DNA of 17,410 nt from Lachnospiraceae bacterium (GTDB lineage: Bacteria > Bacillota_A > Clostridia > Lachnospirales > Lachnospiraceae): contig JAEEJD010000003.1 of the NCBI GenBank assembly GCA_016281675.1, forward strand, positions 1-17,410, written 5' to 3'. A model generated the notes under the pieces. The model did no database searches. It was not told the origin of the DNA and worked only from the letters and a program-made list of their open reading frames with translations. Made by a program: the position numbers and the translations under genes. Shown here in pieces: positions 1 through 6,668 of this stretch. The stretch's first letter is position 1, and every line of letters starts with the position of its first letter.

Positions 1-2
1 CA

Positions 3-275
3 CCGTGTCCCAGAGGATGGAGATACGAGACGAGCGAAGTGATGAAGATATGCCGTCTTGCGATAGATACATGCTATTGGCCGCTGTTTGAAGTCGATCA
101 CGGCAACTGGAGACTGTCATACGAGCCGAAGAAGAAACTGCCGATAGAGGATTTCTTACGCGAGCAGGGAAGATTTGCGCATCTGTTCAAGCCGGGTAAT
201 GAGGATCTGATCGAACAGTTCCAGGCGGAAGTTGACAGGAGATGGGAAGATCTTCTGTATCGTTGCAACAGGTGA
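3..275 (+). CDS. 2-oxoacid:ferredoxin oxidoreductase, thiamine-diphosphate (beta) subunit, C-terminal part
   Basis: Only the last 90 residues are present; the gene enters from the left edge in frame 3 and stops with TGA at 273-275. The fragment opens with a PCPRGW stretch, followed by RLAIDTCYWPLFEV, PKKKLPIEDFL and QGRFAHLF. This is the typical end of the beta subunit of multi-subunit pyruvate or ketoisovalerate:ferredoxin oxidoreductases (PorB/VorA type), the chain that binds thiamine diphosphate and an Fe-S cluster. It should act in the cytosol, decarboxylating a 2-oxoacid to an acyl-CoA with electrons passed to ferredoxin. Which 2-oxoacid is used cannot be told from this fragment. The other subunits would lie upstream, outside the window. 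It differs in architecture from the single-chain enzyme at the right end. The next gene starts 59 bases later, so co-transcription is likely. Confidence 0.88.
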   Translation, partial: PCPRGWRYETSEVMKICRLAIDTCYWPLFEVDHGNWRLSYEPKKKLPIEDFLREQGRFAHLFKPGNEDLIEQFQAEVDRRWEDLLYRCNR

Positions 276-334
276 TGACGTGAGGTGGCTGCGAAGCAGA
301 CGGAGTCCTGACGTCCAGGTAAGGAGGGAAAATC

Positions 335-1240
335 ATGGATAACGCATTGTTCAACAACAAGCATATCATTTCGTGGCTTCAGTATTTCAGCGATCATACC
401 GATATCGATCTGGAGCATGTGAAGATACTCGATATCACAAGGAAGAACAAAAACCTGATCCCGACGTGTGAGGCACACAGGTGTGTTCTCGTATTCACCG
501 AGGCGGGTCATCCCGATATTTTTTACAGGATGTACAATGCCGGACTCGGAGACTGCAAGGTCATATACAATGAGGGAAGCGAACCCAAGGGACCCATTAA
601 GGAAGACAGCGTCAGTCAGATGATAGACAGGGGCATAAACGCGTCCGCAGGAATGATCATCCTCAATCCAAACGCAAGAGCCACTATGAGATTCGGCATT
701 GACAACAAGACTCTTGCCAAGGGAAGTGTCAAGTACGTGGGCAGCGAGATCCGCGCGATAATCCTGTCGAAGATGCAGATCGAGGAAGGCAAGAATATAT
801 GCGCGATATCGGCGGAGTCGATAGTCGTGGAAGCCGGGATACTTAACGGTGAGGGAACGATAATCGCGGTCGAATACAACGGAAACGACAGGAGCGCACT
901 TGAAGAGAACGTCGAACTGTTCGGCCTCAATAATGTTACGATAATAGATCATATCGATGATGAAACGATGAAAGGTCTTCCGGTCCCCGATGTTACGATG
1001 CTCGTTGCGAGCGCTTCGATGGAACAGGAGATCGAATGCCTTCTCAAGCTGAATCCGAACATGGAATTCGTGGTGTACACGCTTGATTTTGTCGTTGCCG
1101 CATCCATGATAGAAAAATGCAAGAAATTCTGTCTGTCGGATCCCGAGATCATCCAGGTAAGTGTATCGAAGGTAACGAGCAGACATAACGTAGATGTACA
1201 GCCTGCGCCGTGGATCATATCGTTCAAGGCGGGGGCATGA
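335..1240 (+). CDS. Eroded CbiE/CbiT-like (precorrin-6Y methylase family) protein
   Basis: The 301-residue product aligns by eye with the fused CbiE-CbiT/CobL methyltransferases of cobalamin synthesis, but in reduced form. Residues 50-115 resemble only the second half of CbiE (TEAGHPDIFYRMYNAG, NEGSEPKGPI, then a MIILNPNA strand). The first half of CbiE, which carries its SAM-binding GxGPG loop, is absent. Residues 125-300 follow CbiT: the VGSEIRAIILSKM helix, the EGKNICAISAES region, acidic E180 after strand 2, and a PWIISF end. The CbiT SAM motif DxGxGTG is replaced: residues 155-161 read ICAISAE. The start is set by AAGGAGGG just upstream. The 59-base gap before it is too short to hide a missing N-terminus. 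No other corrin gene lies in the window. It may be a non-methylating paralogue with another role. Family is fairly sure; function is unknown. Confidence 0.7.
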   Translation: MDNALFNNKHIISWLQYFSDHTDIDLEHVKILDITRKNKNLIPTCEAHRCVLVFTEAGHPDIFYRMYNAGLGDCKVIYNEGSEPKGPIKEDSVSQMIDRGINASAGMIILNPNARATMRFGIDNKTLAKGSVKYVGSEIRAIILSKMQIEEGKNICAISAESIVVEAGILNGEGTIIAVEYNGNDRSALEENVELFGLNNVTIIDHIDDETMKGLPVPDVTMLVASASMEQEIECLLKLNPNMEFVVYTLDFVVAASMIEKCKKFCLSDPEIIQVSVSKVTSRHNVDVQPAPWIISFKAGA

Positions 1241-1261
1241 TAAGCGTTCAGGGAGGATAAT

Positions 1262-1642
1262 ATGAGCAAGAAGATAATATCAACGGATAAGGCACCCGCG
1301 GCGATAGGGCCGTATTCTCAGGCTGTGGAGGCCGGCGGATTCATATACGCATCGGGACAGATCCCGATCGATCCCGCAACCGGTAACATTCCCGAAGGGA
1401 TAGAAGCCCAGGCAAAGCAGGCACTTACCAACGTGAAGAATCTCATTGAGGCAGCGGGCCTTACACTGGACGATGTTGTCAAGACATCCGTTTTCATAAA
1501 GGACATGGGTGATTTTGCCAAGGTCAACGAAATCTATGCAACATTCTTTACAAAAGACTATCCCGCAAGAAGCTGCGTCGAGGTTGCAAGACTTCCGAAG
1601 GATGTCCTCATAGAGGTGGAAGTAGTTGCTGCAAGACGATAA
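1262..1642 (+). CDS. ridA: RidA family 2-iminobutanoate/2-iminopropanoate deaminase
   Basis: This is a full-length 126-residue member of the YjgF/YER057c/UK114 family. RidA forms a cytosolic trimer that hydrolyses reactive enamine/imine products of PLP enzymes, such as 2-aminoacrylate, to 2-oxoacids and ammonia, protecting PLP enzymes. Visible family marks are IGPYSQAV at residues 15-22, ASGQIPIDPATG at 30-41, the substrate carboxylate-binding arginine R103 in the PARSCVEVA motif, and the closing LPKDVLIEVEVVA. GGGAGGATAAT-type spacing precedes the ATG (GGGAGG ends about 6 bases upstream). It begins 21 bases after the CbiT-like gene, and its 3' end overlaps the next gene by 17 bases, so it sits inside the operon. 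Its 2-oxoacid products fit with the oxoacid oxidoreductase upstream, but that link is inference. Confidence 0.95.
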   Translation: MSKKIISTDKAPAAIGPYSQAVEAGGFIYASGQIPIDPATGNIPEGIEAQAKQALTNVKNLIEAAGLTLDDVVKTSVFIKDMGDFAKVNEIYATFFTKDYPARSCVEVARLPKDVLIEVEVVAARR

Positions 1643-2588
1643 CAGACGCGAATCGCGAGGACTCGGATGGCTGTTTTTGATATCGTTAGCCGTTCATGTA
1701 TTCCTGATGATCGCGGTTGAAATCTTGGGACAGAAGGGGATAGAGCCTCCGGTTGAGGTTCTTCTCGTTTTCTCGGAACTTACGATACTTGTCCCTGCAA
1801 TGATTTATATCCTGATCAAAAAGCTCGGATTTCGGGAAGATCTGGGTTTTAGGCGGATAAAGACCGGAACGTTTTTTATGTGTATCCTTCTGACGTTTCT
1901 GGTAATGCCGATCGCATCTTTTCTTAATACGCTCTCGCAACTGTTTGTGAGTAACACGATGGTGCAGATGTCGGACCAGCTTCTGAGCGGAACGAGTTTG
2001 GGATTACTGATACTCGGTTCGCTTTACGGGCCTTTTTGCGAGGAGTTTTTGTTCAGAGCGGTCTTTGCAAGACGCTATGAAATAATAGCGGGTCCGCTTC
2101 GCGCAGGATTCATATCGGCAGCGCTTTTTGCCATTATGCATATGAACATCAACCAGGCGTTTTATACGTTCGTACTCGGTTTTGTATTCGCTCTTGTGAA
2201 TAAGGCTGCGGGAAGCGTTTATCCTTCGATGATAATACATATCGGCATCAATGCCATGAACCTACTGATGCTGATCGCCGCAGATAAGGCAAGAGAGGCT
2301 CTGGGGACGGAGGTTGATTTCGTTGCCGCTGCCGAGGCCGCAAGAGAAAGTGACATGATATACGTTATGATCGGGATAACTCTTGTAATGGCGATAGTAT
2401 GTACTGCGATCGCTATACCCTGTGTTGTGTTTGTCGCAAAACACGAGGACAATTTCGATGAGTTTATCGGAGTGTTCACAAGAAAGCATCCCGGACGTGG
2501 ATGGTTGAGCGTTCCGCTCGTTATCGGAGTGTGCTTTTTGTTGTTCGTTATGTTCGGACTGGGACCGCTACTTCAACTGTTTGCTTAA
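1626..2588 (+). CDS. CPBP (CAAX/Abi) family intramembrane metalloprotease
   Basis: This is a 320-residue polytopic membrane protein with all three CPBP motifs: E139-E140-xxx-R144 (EEFLFR), F158-xxx-H162 (FAIMH) and H205-xxx-N209 (HIGIN). These residues form the metal site of the Rce1-like glutamic/metalloprotease fold. Hydrophobic stretches lie near residues 15-35, 43-64, 81-105, 122-138, 150-195, 200-219, 245-270 and 295-318. The last quarter, after the motifs, adds an extra loop (about 220-243) and two further membrane segments. Bacterial members include bacteriocin-immunity and membrane-peptide-processing proteins; the substrate here is unknown. The start taken is TTG at 1626, inside ridA, with AGGTGG about six bases upstream; no ATG is available until residue 28, inside a membrane segment. 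The overlap suggests translational coupling to ridA. Confidence 0.85.
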   Translation: MLQDDNRRESRGLGWLFLISLAVHVFLMIAVEILGQKGIEPPVEVLLVFSELTILVPAMIYILIKKLGFREDLGFRRIKTGTFFMCILLTFLVMPIASFLNTLSQLFVSNTMVQMSDQLLSGTSLGLLILGSLYGPFCEEFLFRAVFARRYEIIAGPLRAGFISAALFAIMHMNINQAFYTFVLGFVFALVNKAAGSVYPSMIIHIGINAMNLLMLIAADKAREALGTEVDFVAAAEAARESDMIYVMIGITLVMAIVCTAIAIPCVVFVAKHEDNFDEFIGVFTRKHPGRGWLSVPLVIGVCFLLFVMFGLGPLLQLFA

Positions 2589-2600
2589 AGGAGACAGCTT

Positions 2601-4013
2601 ATGGACGTTTTAAAACAGATCACCAACCCTTATCTTCCGTCGTGGGAATATATTCCCGACGGAGAACCGTATGTGTTCGGAAAGCGCCTGTATGTTTACG
2701 GATCACATGACAAGTTCAACGGTGATGTGTACTGCATGGGTGATTATGTTTGCTGGTCATGCGATATTAACGATCTGGGCAATTGGAAATACGAGGGAGT
2801 GATCTATAAGAAATCGGATGATCCCGCCAACGGCGACTTGCAGGGAAATCTCTATGCGCCTGACGTTACATTGGGCCCGGACGGAAGATATTATCTTTAC
2901 TATGTTCTGTCAAACTGGGGTGTGGTATCCGTAGCGGTCTGCGATACACCCGCCGGGAAATACGAGTTCTACGGCTACGTTCACTATGAGGACGGAACGA
3001 GACTCGGAGAGAGGGAAGGCGACGAGCCTCAGTTCGATCCCGGAGTGATCACGGAAGGCGACGTGACATACATGTACACCGGATTCTGCGCAATCCCGGA
3101 TAAGTCCAGACACGGTGCGATGTGTACCGTACTCGGTCCCGACATGGTGACGGTCAAAAAGGATCCCGTATTCATCGTTCCGGCAACTCATAACAGCATC
3201 GGGACGCAGTACGAGAATCACGCTTTCTTTGAAGCACCTTCCATAAGAAAAAAAGATGGATTATACTATTTTATATATTCGTCCCAGGTCTGCAGGGAAC
3301 TGTGCTATGCGACGAGTAAGCGCCCCGACGGCGATTTTACGTACAGGGGAGTTCTTGTCGATAACGGCGATATAGGGATAGACACGTACAAAAGAGCCGA
3401 TATGCCCGGATGTTACTGTGCGAACAATCACGGCAGCATGATCGAGATAGCGGGTCAGTGGTATATCTTTTATCACAGACATACCAACGGAACCAATTAC
3501 AGCCGCCAGGGCTGTTTCGAGAAGCTTGTTCCGTCGGGTGAAACCGGATTCGCTCAGGCCGAGATAACATCGTGCGGTGGAACACCGTTTACGGAGAAGG
3601 GATTTTATCCGGCATATCTTGCATGCAATCTGTTCACCGACGAGGAGAAGCTGGAAGTTCCGTGGTCGGGATGGATGGACGACAGGTTCCCGAAGATCAC
3701 GCAGGAAGGCCGTGACGGGGATGAGGTCAACGGATATGTCTGCAATATGAGAAACACCGCGAGGGCGGGATTCAAGTATTTTGACTGCAGGAATACGAAA
3801 GTGGTATCGGTCAGGACAAAAGGATATGCGAACGGCCGGCTTGAAGTCCGCACGAAATGGGACGGAGAGTGCCTTGGAAGTTTTCCGATTTCGTATGCCA
3901 ATGTATGGCATGATACCGAAGGCGAGGTTGAGATACCCGACGGCGTTAACAGCCTGTACTTTACGTTTAACGGTGACGGATATCTTCAGTTTGGGGGATT
4001 TACGGTAAGATAA
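2601..4013 (+). CDS. Glycoside hydrolase family 43 protein with C-terminal beta-sandwich (CBM6-like) domain
   Basis: This 470-residue protein has an N-terminal five-bladed propeller (about 5-335) and a beta-rich tail (about 350-470). Likely catalytic residues for an inverting GH43 are D20 in the first blade (YIPDGEPY), D146 as pKa modulator (QFDPGV) and E211 as general acid (FFEAPSIRK). LYAPDV at 84-89 and NNHGSM at 275-280 are further family marks. GH43 enzymes release arabinose or xylose from plant polysaccharide side chains; the exact substrate cannot be read here. The tail ends in a YLQFGGFTV strand like those of CBM6-type domains. No signal peptide is present, so it probably acts on imported oligosaccharides in the cytosol. 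GGAGA lies 8-9 bases before the ATG, 12 bases after the protease gene. No transporter or sugar regulator lies beside it, which is unusual for this family. Confidence 0.87.
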   Translation: MDVLKQITNPYLPSWEYIPDGEPYVFGKRLYVYGSHDKFNGDVYCMGDYVCWSCDINDLGNWKYEGVIYKKSDDPANGDLQGNLYAPDVTLGPDGRYYLYYVLSNWGVVSVAVCDTPAGKYEFYGYVHYEDGTRLGEREGDEPQFDPGVITEGDVTYMYTGFCAIPDKSRHGAMCTVLGPDMVTVKKDPVFIVPATHNSIGTQYENHAFFEAPSIRKKDGLYYFIYSSQVCRELCYATSKRPDGDFTYRGVLVDNGDIGIDTYKRADMPGCYCANNHGSMIEIAGQWYIFYHRHTNGTNYSRQGCFEKLVPSGETGFAQAEITSCGGTPFTEKGFYPAYLACNLFTDEEKLEVPWSGWMDDRFPKITQEGRDGDEVNGYVCNMRNTARAGFKYFDCRNTKVVSVRTKGYANGRLEVRTKWDGECLGSFPISYANVWHDTEGEVEIPDGVNSLYFTFNGDGYLQFGGFTVR

Positions 4014-4017
4014 GACT

Positions 4018-4860
4018 ATGGTAGACATTAACGAATCAAGGATCCTGTATGAATCGTTCTGTGCGATAGCGGAAAGCTACACGTCCATAGTGTATGTGGA
4101 CGCAAAGGACCGCAAGGTGTACCCGATACGGCTTGACGATTATTCACAAAGATACGAGAAGGCAATAGCGGAAGGTCGGGATATGACCGAACTTCTCGGA
4201 ATGTACGTCAGTGACACAGTCTACAGGGAGGATGCGGAAGGCCTGCTAAAGTACGGGGATTATGATTTCGTACAGGAAAAGCTTAAGACCGAGAATCCGC
4301 TGTTCTACACGTACAGAGCTATCCACGAAGATAAGATACTGTACTACCGTCTGAAGATCGTTACGATCGAGGACGGGCAAAAGATAGTTTACGGATTCGA
4401 GAACTTCGACGGTCAGTTCCGTCTTCAGATGAAGATGAACGCCGAGAGGGAAATGAGGATGATGCTCGTCGACGGGTTGTCGCGCGAGTATATGTCGGTG
4501 TGGTATCTTGACGGCAAGAGCCGTAAAGTCAAACTGATTCAGAACAACGGTTCCGAGAAGGAAAATGCCGCACCTGTCAAGATCGGAGAGACCGTTATCG
4601 ATTATCATTTCTCCATGCAGAAATATTACGGGAGCTATGTGGATCCCGAGGATTTTGACAGGATGATGCGGGAAACGTCATATGAGACCCTTGTGGAGAA
4701 TACGACGGAAGACGACCTGTACAGCATCAACTACATCAGGATCAATCCCGACAAGACGAGGTCACATTTCCAGGTCTGCTACGCAAAAATAACAGACGAC
4801 GCCGGAATAGCCAACTTCGTATTCGGATACAGAAATATAGATAATGCGTTAAATGAGTGA
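4018..4860 (+). CDS. Tandem PAS-like sensor-domain protein without output domain
   Basis: The 280-residue soluble, acidic protein consists of two copies of one domain, about 13-131 and 148-277. The copies can be aligned by eye: SYTSIVYVDAKDRKVY matches EYMSVWYLDGKSRKVK, YREDAEGLLKYGDY matches DPEDFDRMMRETSY, and KIVYGFENFD matches NFVFGYRNID. A predicted helix with MKMNAEREMRMM joins them. Similar domains precede GGDEF modules in clostridial diguanylate cyclases (recollection, not searched), but here the chain stops after the second copy with no GGDEF, kinase or DNA-binding part. It may bind a ligand or partner and act through another protein. It starts only 4 bases after the GH43 stop and lacks a clear ribosome binding site, suggesting coupled translation. 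Its end faces the minus-strand gene 16 bases away. Function unknown. Confidence 0.7.
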   Translation: MVDINESRILYESFCAIAESYTSIVYVDAKDRKVYPIRLDDYSQRYEKAIAEGRDMTELLGMYVSDTVYREDAEGLLKYGDYDFVQEKLKTENPLFYTYRAIHEDKILYYRLKIVTIEDGQKIVYGFENFDGQFRLQMKMNAEREMRMMLVDGLSREYMSVWYLDGKSRKVKLIQNNGSEKENAAPVKIGETVIDYHFSMQKYYGSYVDPEDFDRMMRETSYETLVENTTEDDLYSINYIRINPDKTRSHFQVCYAKITDDAGIANFVFGYRNIDNALNE

Positions 4861-4876
4861 GCCTGCGACAGGAAGA

Positions 4877-5068
4877 TCAGACTGCCACGTCAAAGTTTGC
4901 GCCGACGGCGGGATTGACTGACAGTTCCATCGCTTTTGTGAGATCCGCTATCTCGGATGACGCTATGTCAAGAGTTGCTTCGAGCATGCTCGTACCAACG
5001 GCGGACATAACGTTTTCATGCGCCATAGCCATTGAGATATAGGGAATCGCATCAATACTTAATTCCAT
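4877..5068 (-). CDS. YjfB family putative motility protein
   Basis: This small 63-residue protein matches the layout of the YjfB_motility family: a short hydrophobic N-terminal stretch, a helical middle (AVGTSMLEATLDIASSEIA) and the family ending with the pattern NPxxGxNxD, here NPAVGANFDVAV. In Bacillus subtilis the founding member belongs to the SigD motility regulon; its molecular role is not established. On the minus strand, AAAGGAG lies about eight bases before the ATG, and a TATAAT box with extended TG is upstream. It is convergent with the sensor-domain gene and divergent from the glycosyltransferase. No flagellar genes lie nearby, so it is an isolated gene. If the call is right, the organism is probably flagellated. 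Confidence 0.75.
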   Translation of the reverse strand: MELSIDAIPYISMAMAHENVMSAVGTSMLEATLDIASSEIADLTKAMELSVNPAVGANFDVAV

Positions 5069-5098
5069 AAAGCACGCTCCTTTCTTGTGAGTATTGAT

Positions 5099-5107
5099 AT
5101 TATATCA
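5099..5107 (-). promoter_or_regulatory. Extended -10 promoter for the YjfB-family gene
   Basis: Read on the minus strand, this is TGATATAAT: a perfect TATAAT preceded by TG one base upstream, 31 bases before the start codon. No good TTGACA lies 16-18 bases further up (GTGATT is the nearest), which fits an extended -10 promoter. The GATAT core also resembles the SigD -10 box, but no TAAA -35 is found at 15 bases. The 66-base intergenic region is very AT-rich and must also serve the divergent glycosyltransferase gene. Confidence 0.55.
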
Positions 5108-5134
5108 CATAATAAATAAAAAATCACTATATAA

Positions 5135-6565
5135 ATGAAAAAAATAACGGTATCAACCGAAAAGATCATAATCATTGTCGCGTTTGTCCTTTTATCCGCG
5201 GTATATCTGTCGCTAGTCTGGAATAACAATGTATGGATGGACGAGGCATTTACCGCCTCACTCGTGCATACCGATTTCGCGGGCGTCATCCGCGAGTCGA
5301 TGAACGACACACTTCCCCCTCTTTATAACATAATACTGAAACTTGCCACCGATGTATTCGGGTATACGACACCCGTAATGAAGATCACATCGGTCGTTCC
5401 GATGCTTCTGACTCTTCTGACAGGTGCGGTGACCGTAAGGAAGCGTTTCGGGTTTGCGACTTCCCTGCTCTTTATGATCTTTGTTACTTTCATGCCGCTC
5501 ATGATGTATTACGGCGTGGAGATAAGGATGTACAGCCTGGGATTTTTCTTTGCGACGGCTTCGGGCGTGTATGCATATGAGGTCGTATCGGAGCCGGGGA
5601 AAAAGAACTGGGCTTTGTTCACATGCTTTTCCGTGCTTGCCGGATACTCGCATCATTTTGCTTTTGTTACCGTGGCATTCGCATATCTGTATCTGCTGCT
5701 TTATTTTATATTCTTTGAGAGGAAAGGGCTTAAGAGCTGGTTTTGGTGTCTTTTGGCCACTTTCATCGCGTACCTGCCCTGCCTTATCGTTACCCTTTCG
5801 CAGATATCAAGGGTCAGCGGTTATTTCTCGATGCCCGAGATAGATCTGCCACTTTTCATCCAGTATATGGCATATCCGTATACGGTTGGATTCCTGCCGG
5901 CAACTATAGTATGTGCCGGAATCGTAGGAGCGGCTGTTGTGATATTTGTAATAAAAGCGGTACTTTGCCGGAGCCCGGAAAGGGACGAGATATATGCGGC
6001 GTGCTGTTTTACCGTATATTACGGGGTACTTATATTCGGGACGATAATCAGTAAAATCATGACGGCAAATATCTTTGTCGACAGATACCTGTTTTTTGCA
6101 GCGGGTATATTGTGGATTTTTCCTGCCGTGATTCTGGCAAAATCCGGCAGATCTTTTGTGCCGACGCTGATCGCTGCGCTTCTTGTCGGAATATGCACGT
6201 ATTCGGTCGAGTTTAAGATCGAGTATTCCGAAACCGCAGACGAGGAGATTGCGTTCCTTCGCGAAAACATTAAAGAGGGGGATCTGTATTACAGCATCGG
6301 CGGACACGAGGAGATGCAGAACTGTATACCGTTTTACACGTATCTTGATAAGGATACGCCGGAGCTGACGTTTACAACGCCGCTTGAAGAGGCTCTTACG
6401 GAATCTTCCGGGAACGGTACCACACTGTGGATATCTGTGCTCGACGGCTATGAACCTTCGGAGGATGACGCGAAAACGCTTGAGAAATACGGCGCATCAT
6501 TGGAGAAAAAAGCCGATTTTTCGTTCGACAGATATAAATGTGAATTCTACAAAGTTACAAGATGA
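5135..6565 (+). CDS. GT-C membrane glycosyltransferase, GT39/PMT-like (ArnT-type fold)
   Basis: This is a 476-residue membrane protein with about ten hydrophobic segments up to residue ~355 and a soluble domain from ~360 to the end. Family marks of lipid-phosphate-sugar-dependent GT-C enzymes are in place: the first outer loop carries the acidic pair D36-E37 in WMDEAF, followed by PPLYNIILKL at 61-70 and the VEIRMYSL segment at 128-135. Such enzymes move a sugar from a polyprenyl-phosphate carrier to a protein, lipid or cell-wall polymer on the outer face of the membrane. The acceptor is unknown. No Shine-Dalgarno sequence is visible before the ATG at 5135, and the next Met is M35 within the DE motif, so the start is forced despite that. 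It stands alone between divergent YjfB and the downstream regulator. Family good, substrate unknown. Confidence 0.82.
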   Translation: MKKITVSTEKIIIIVAFVLLSAVYLSLVWNNNVWMDEAFTASLVHTDFAGVIRESMNDTLPPLYNIILKLATDVFGYTTPVMKITSVVPMLLTLLTGAVTVRKRFGFATSLLFMIFVTFMPLMMYYGVEIRMYSLGFFFATASGVYAYEVVSEPGKKNWALFTCFSVLAGYSHHFAFVTVAFAYLYLLLYFIFFERKGLKSWFWCLLATFIAYLPCLIVTLSQISRVSGYFSMPEIDLPLFIQYMAYPYTVGFLPATIVCAGIVGAAVVIFVIKAVLCRSPERDEIYAACCFTVYYGVLIFGTIISKIMTANIFVDRYLFFAAGILWIFPAVILAKSGRSFVPTLIAALLVGICTYSVEFKIEYSETADEEIAFLRENIKEGDLYYSIGGHEEMQNCIPFYTYLDKDTPELTFTTPLEEALTESSGNGTTLWISVLDGYEPSEDDAKTLEKYGASLEKKADFSFDRYKCEFYKVTR

Positions 6566-6604
6566 CTTTTTGTGAAAAAGTGCCAAAAAAACTTTTCTTT
6601 TTTG
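6565..6604 (+). terminator. Weak hairpin plus T-tract after the glycosyltransferase gene
   Basis: ACTTTTT (6565-6571) can pair with AAAAAGT (6575-6581) across a 3-base loop, starting at the last base of the stop codon. Alternatively AAAAGT (6576-6581) pairs with ACTTTT (6591-6596), followed by C and six T's (6598-6603). Both stems are AT-rich and short, so termination strength is doubtful. A separate promoter for the next gene just downstream agrees with a transcription-unit boundary here. Confidence 0.35.
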
Positions 6605-6633
6605 TCAATATGTATTAGAATAAACGATATAAT
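6602..6633 (+). promoter_or_regulatory. Promoter candidate for the CdaR-like gene and fts module
   Basis: A perfect TATAAT sits at 6628-6633, 35 bases before the ATG at 6669. The best -35 is TTGTCA at 6602-6607, but the spacer of 20 bases is longer than the usual 17, so the -35 assignment is uncertain. A G-rich leader segment (6638-6649) and the ribosome binding site AAGGAG follow. Confidence 0.5.
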
Positions 6634-6668
6634 GCCTGCGGGGGTGGGCCTAATCTAAGGAGACGGGT

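Noticed and set aside
289..299. CTGC-GAA-GCAG mini-hairpin between the oxidoreductase subunit and the CbiT-like gene
   Set aside because: A four-pair stem without a T-tract is too small to support a terminator or regulatory RNA call.
98..1186. Long open frame on the minus strand covering the first two genes
   Set aside because: It is a shadow of well-supported plus-strand genes; its product is rich in His, Tyr and Arg, shows no domain, and has no ribosome binding site in sensible position.
3261..4028. Open minus-strand frame of about 255 codons across the GH43 gene
   Set aside because: It lies opposite the conserved GH43 catalytic region and has no recognisable domain; the plus-strand protein explains the sequence.
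4900..4910. GC-rich palindrome CGCCGACGGCG near the 3' end of the YjfB-family gene
   Set aside because: It is inside conserved codons, has a one-base centre and no T-tract on either side, so it is not a credible terminator.
5102..5128. SigD (flagellar sigma factor) promoter for the YjfB-family gene
   Set aside because: GATAT is present at the -10 position, but the -35 position holds AGTG instead of TAAA and the upstream GCC is missing; the perfect TATAAT with extended TG is the better explanation.
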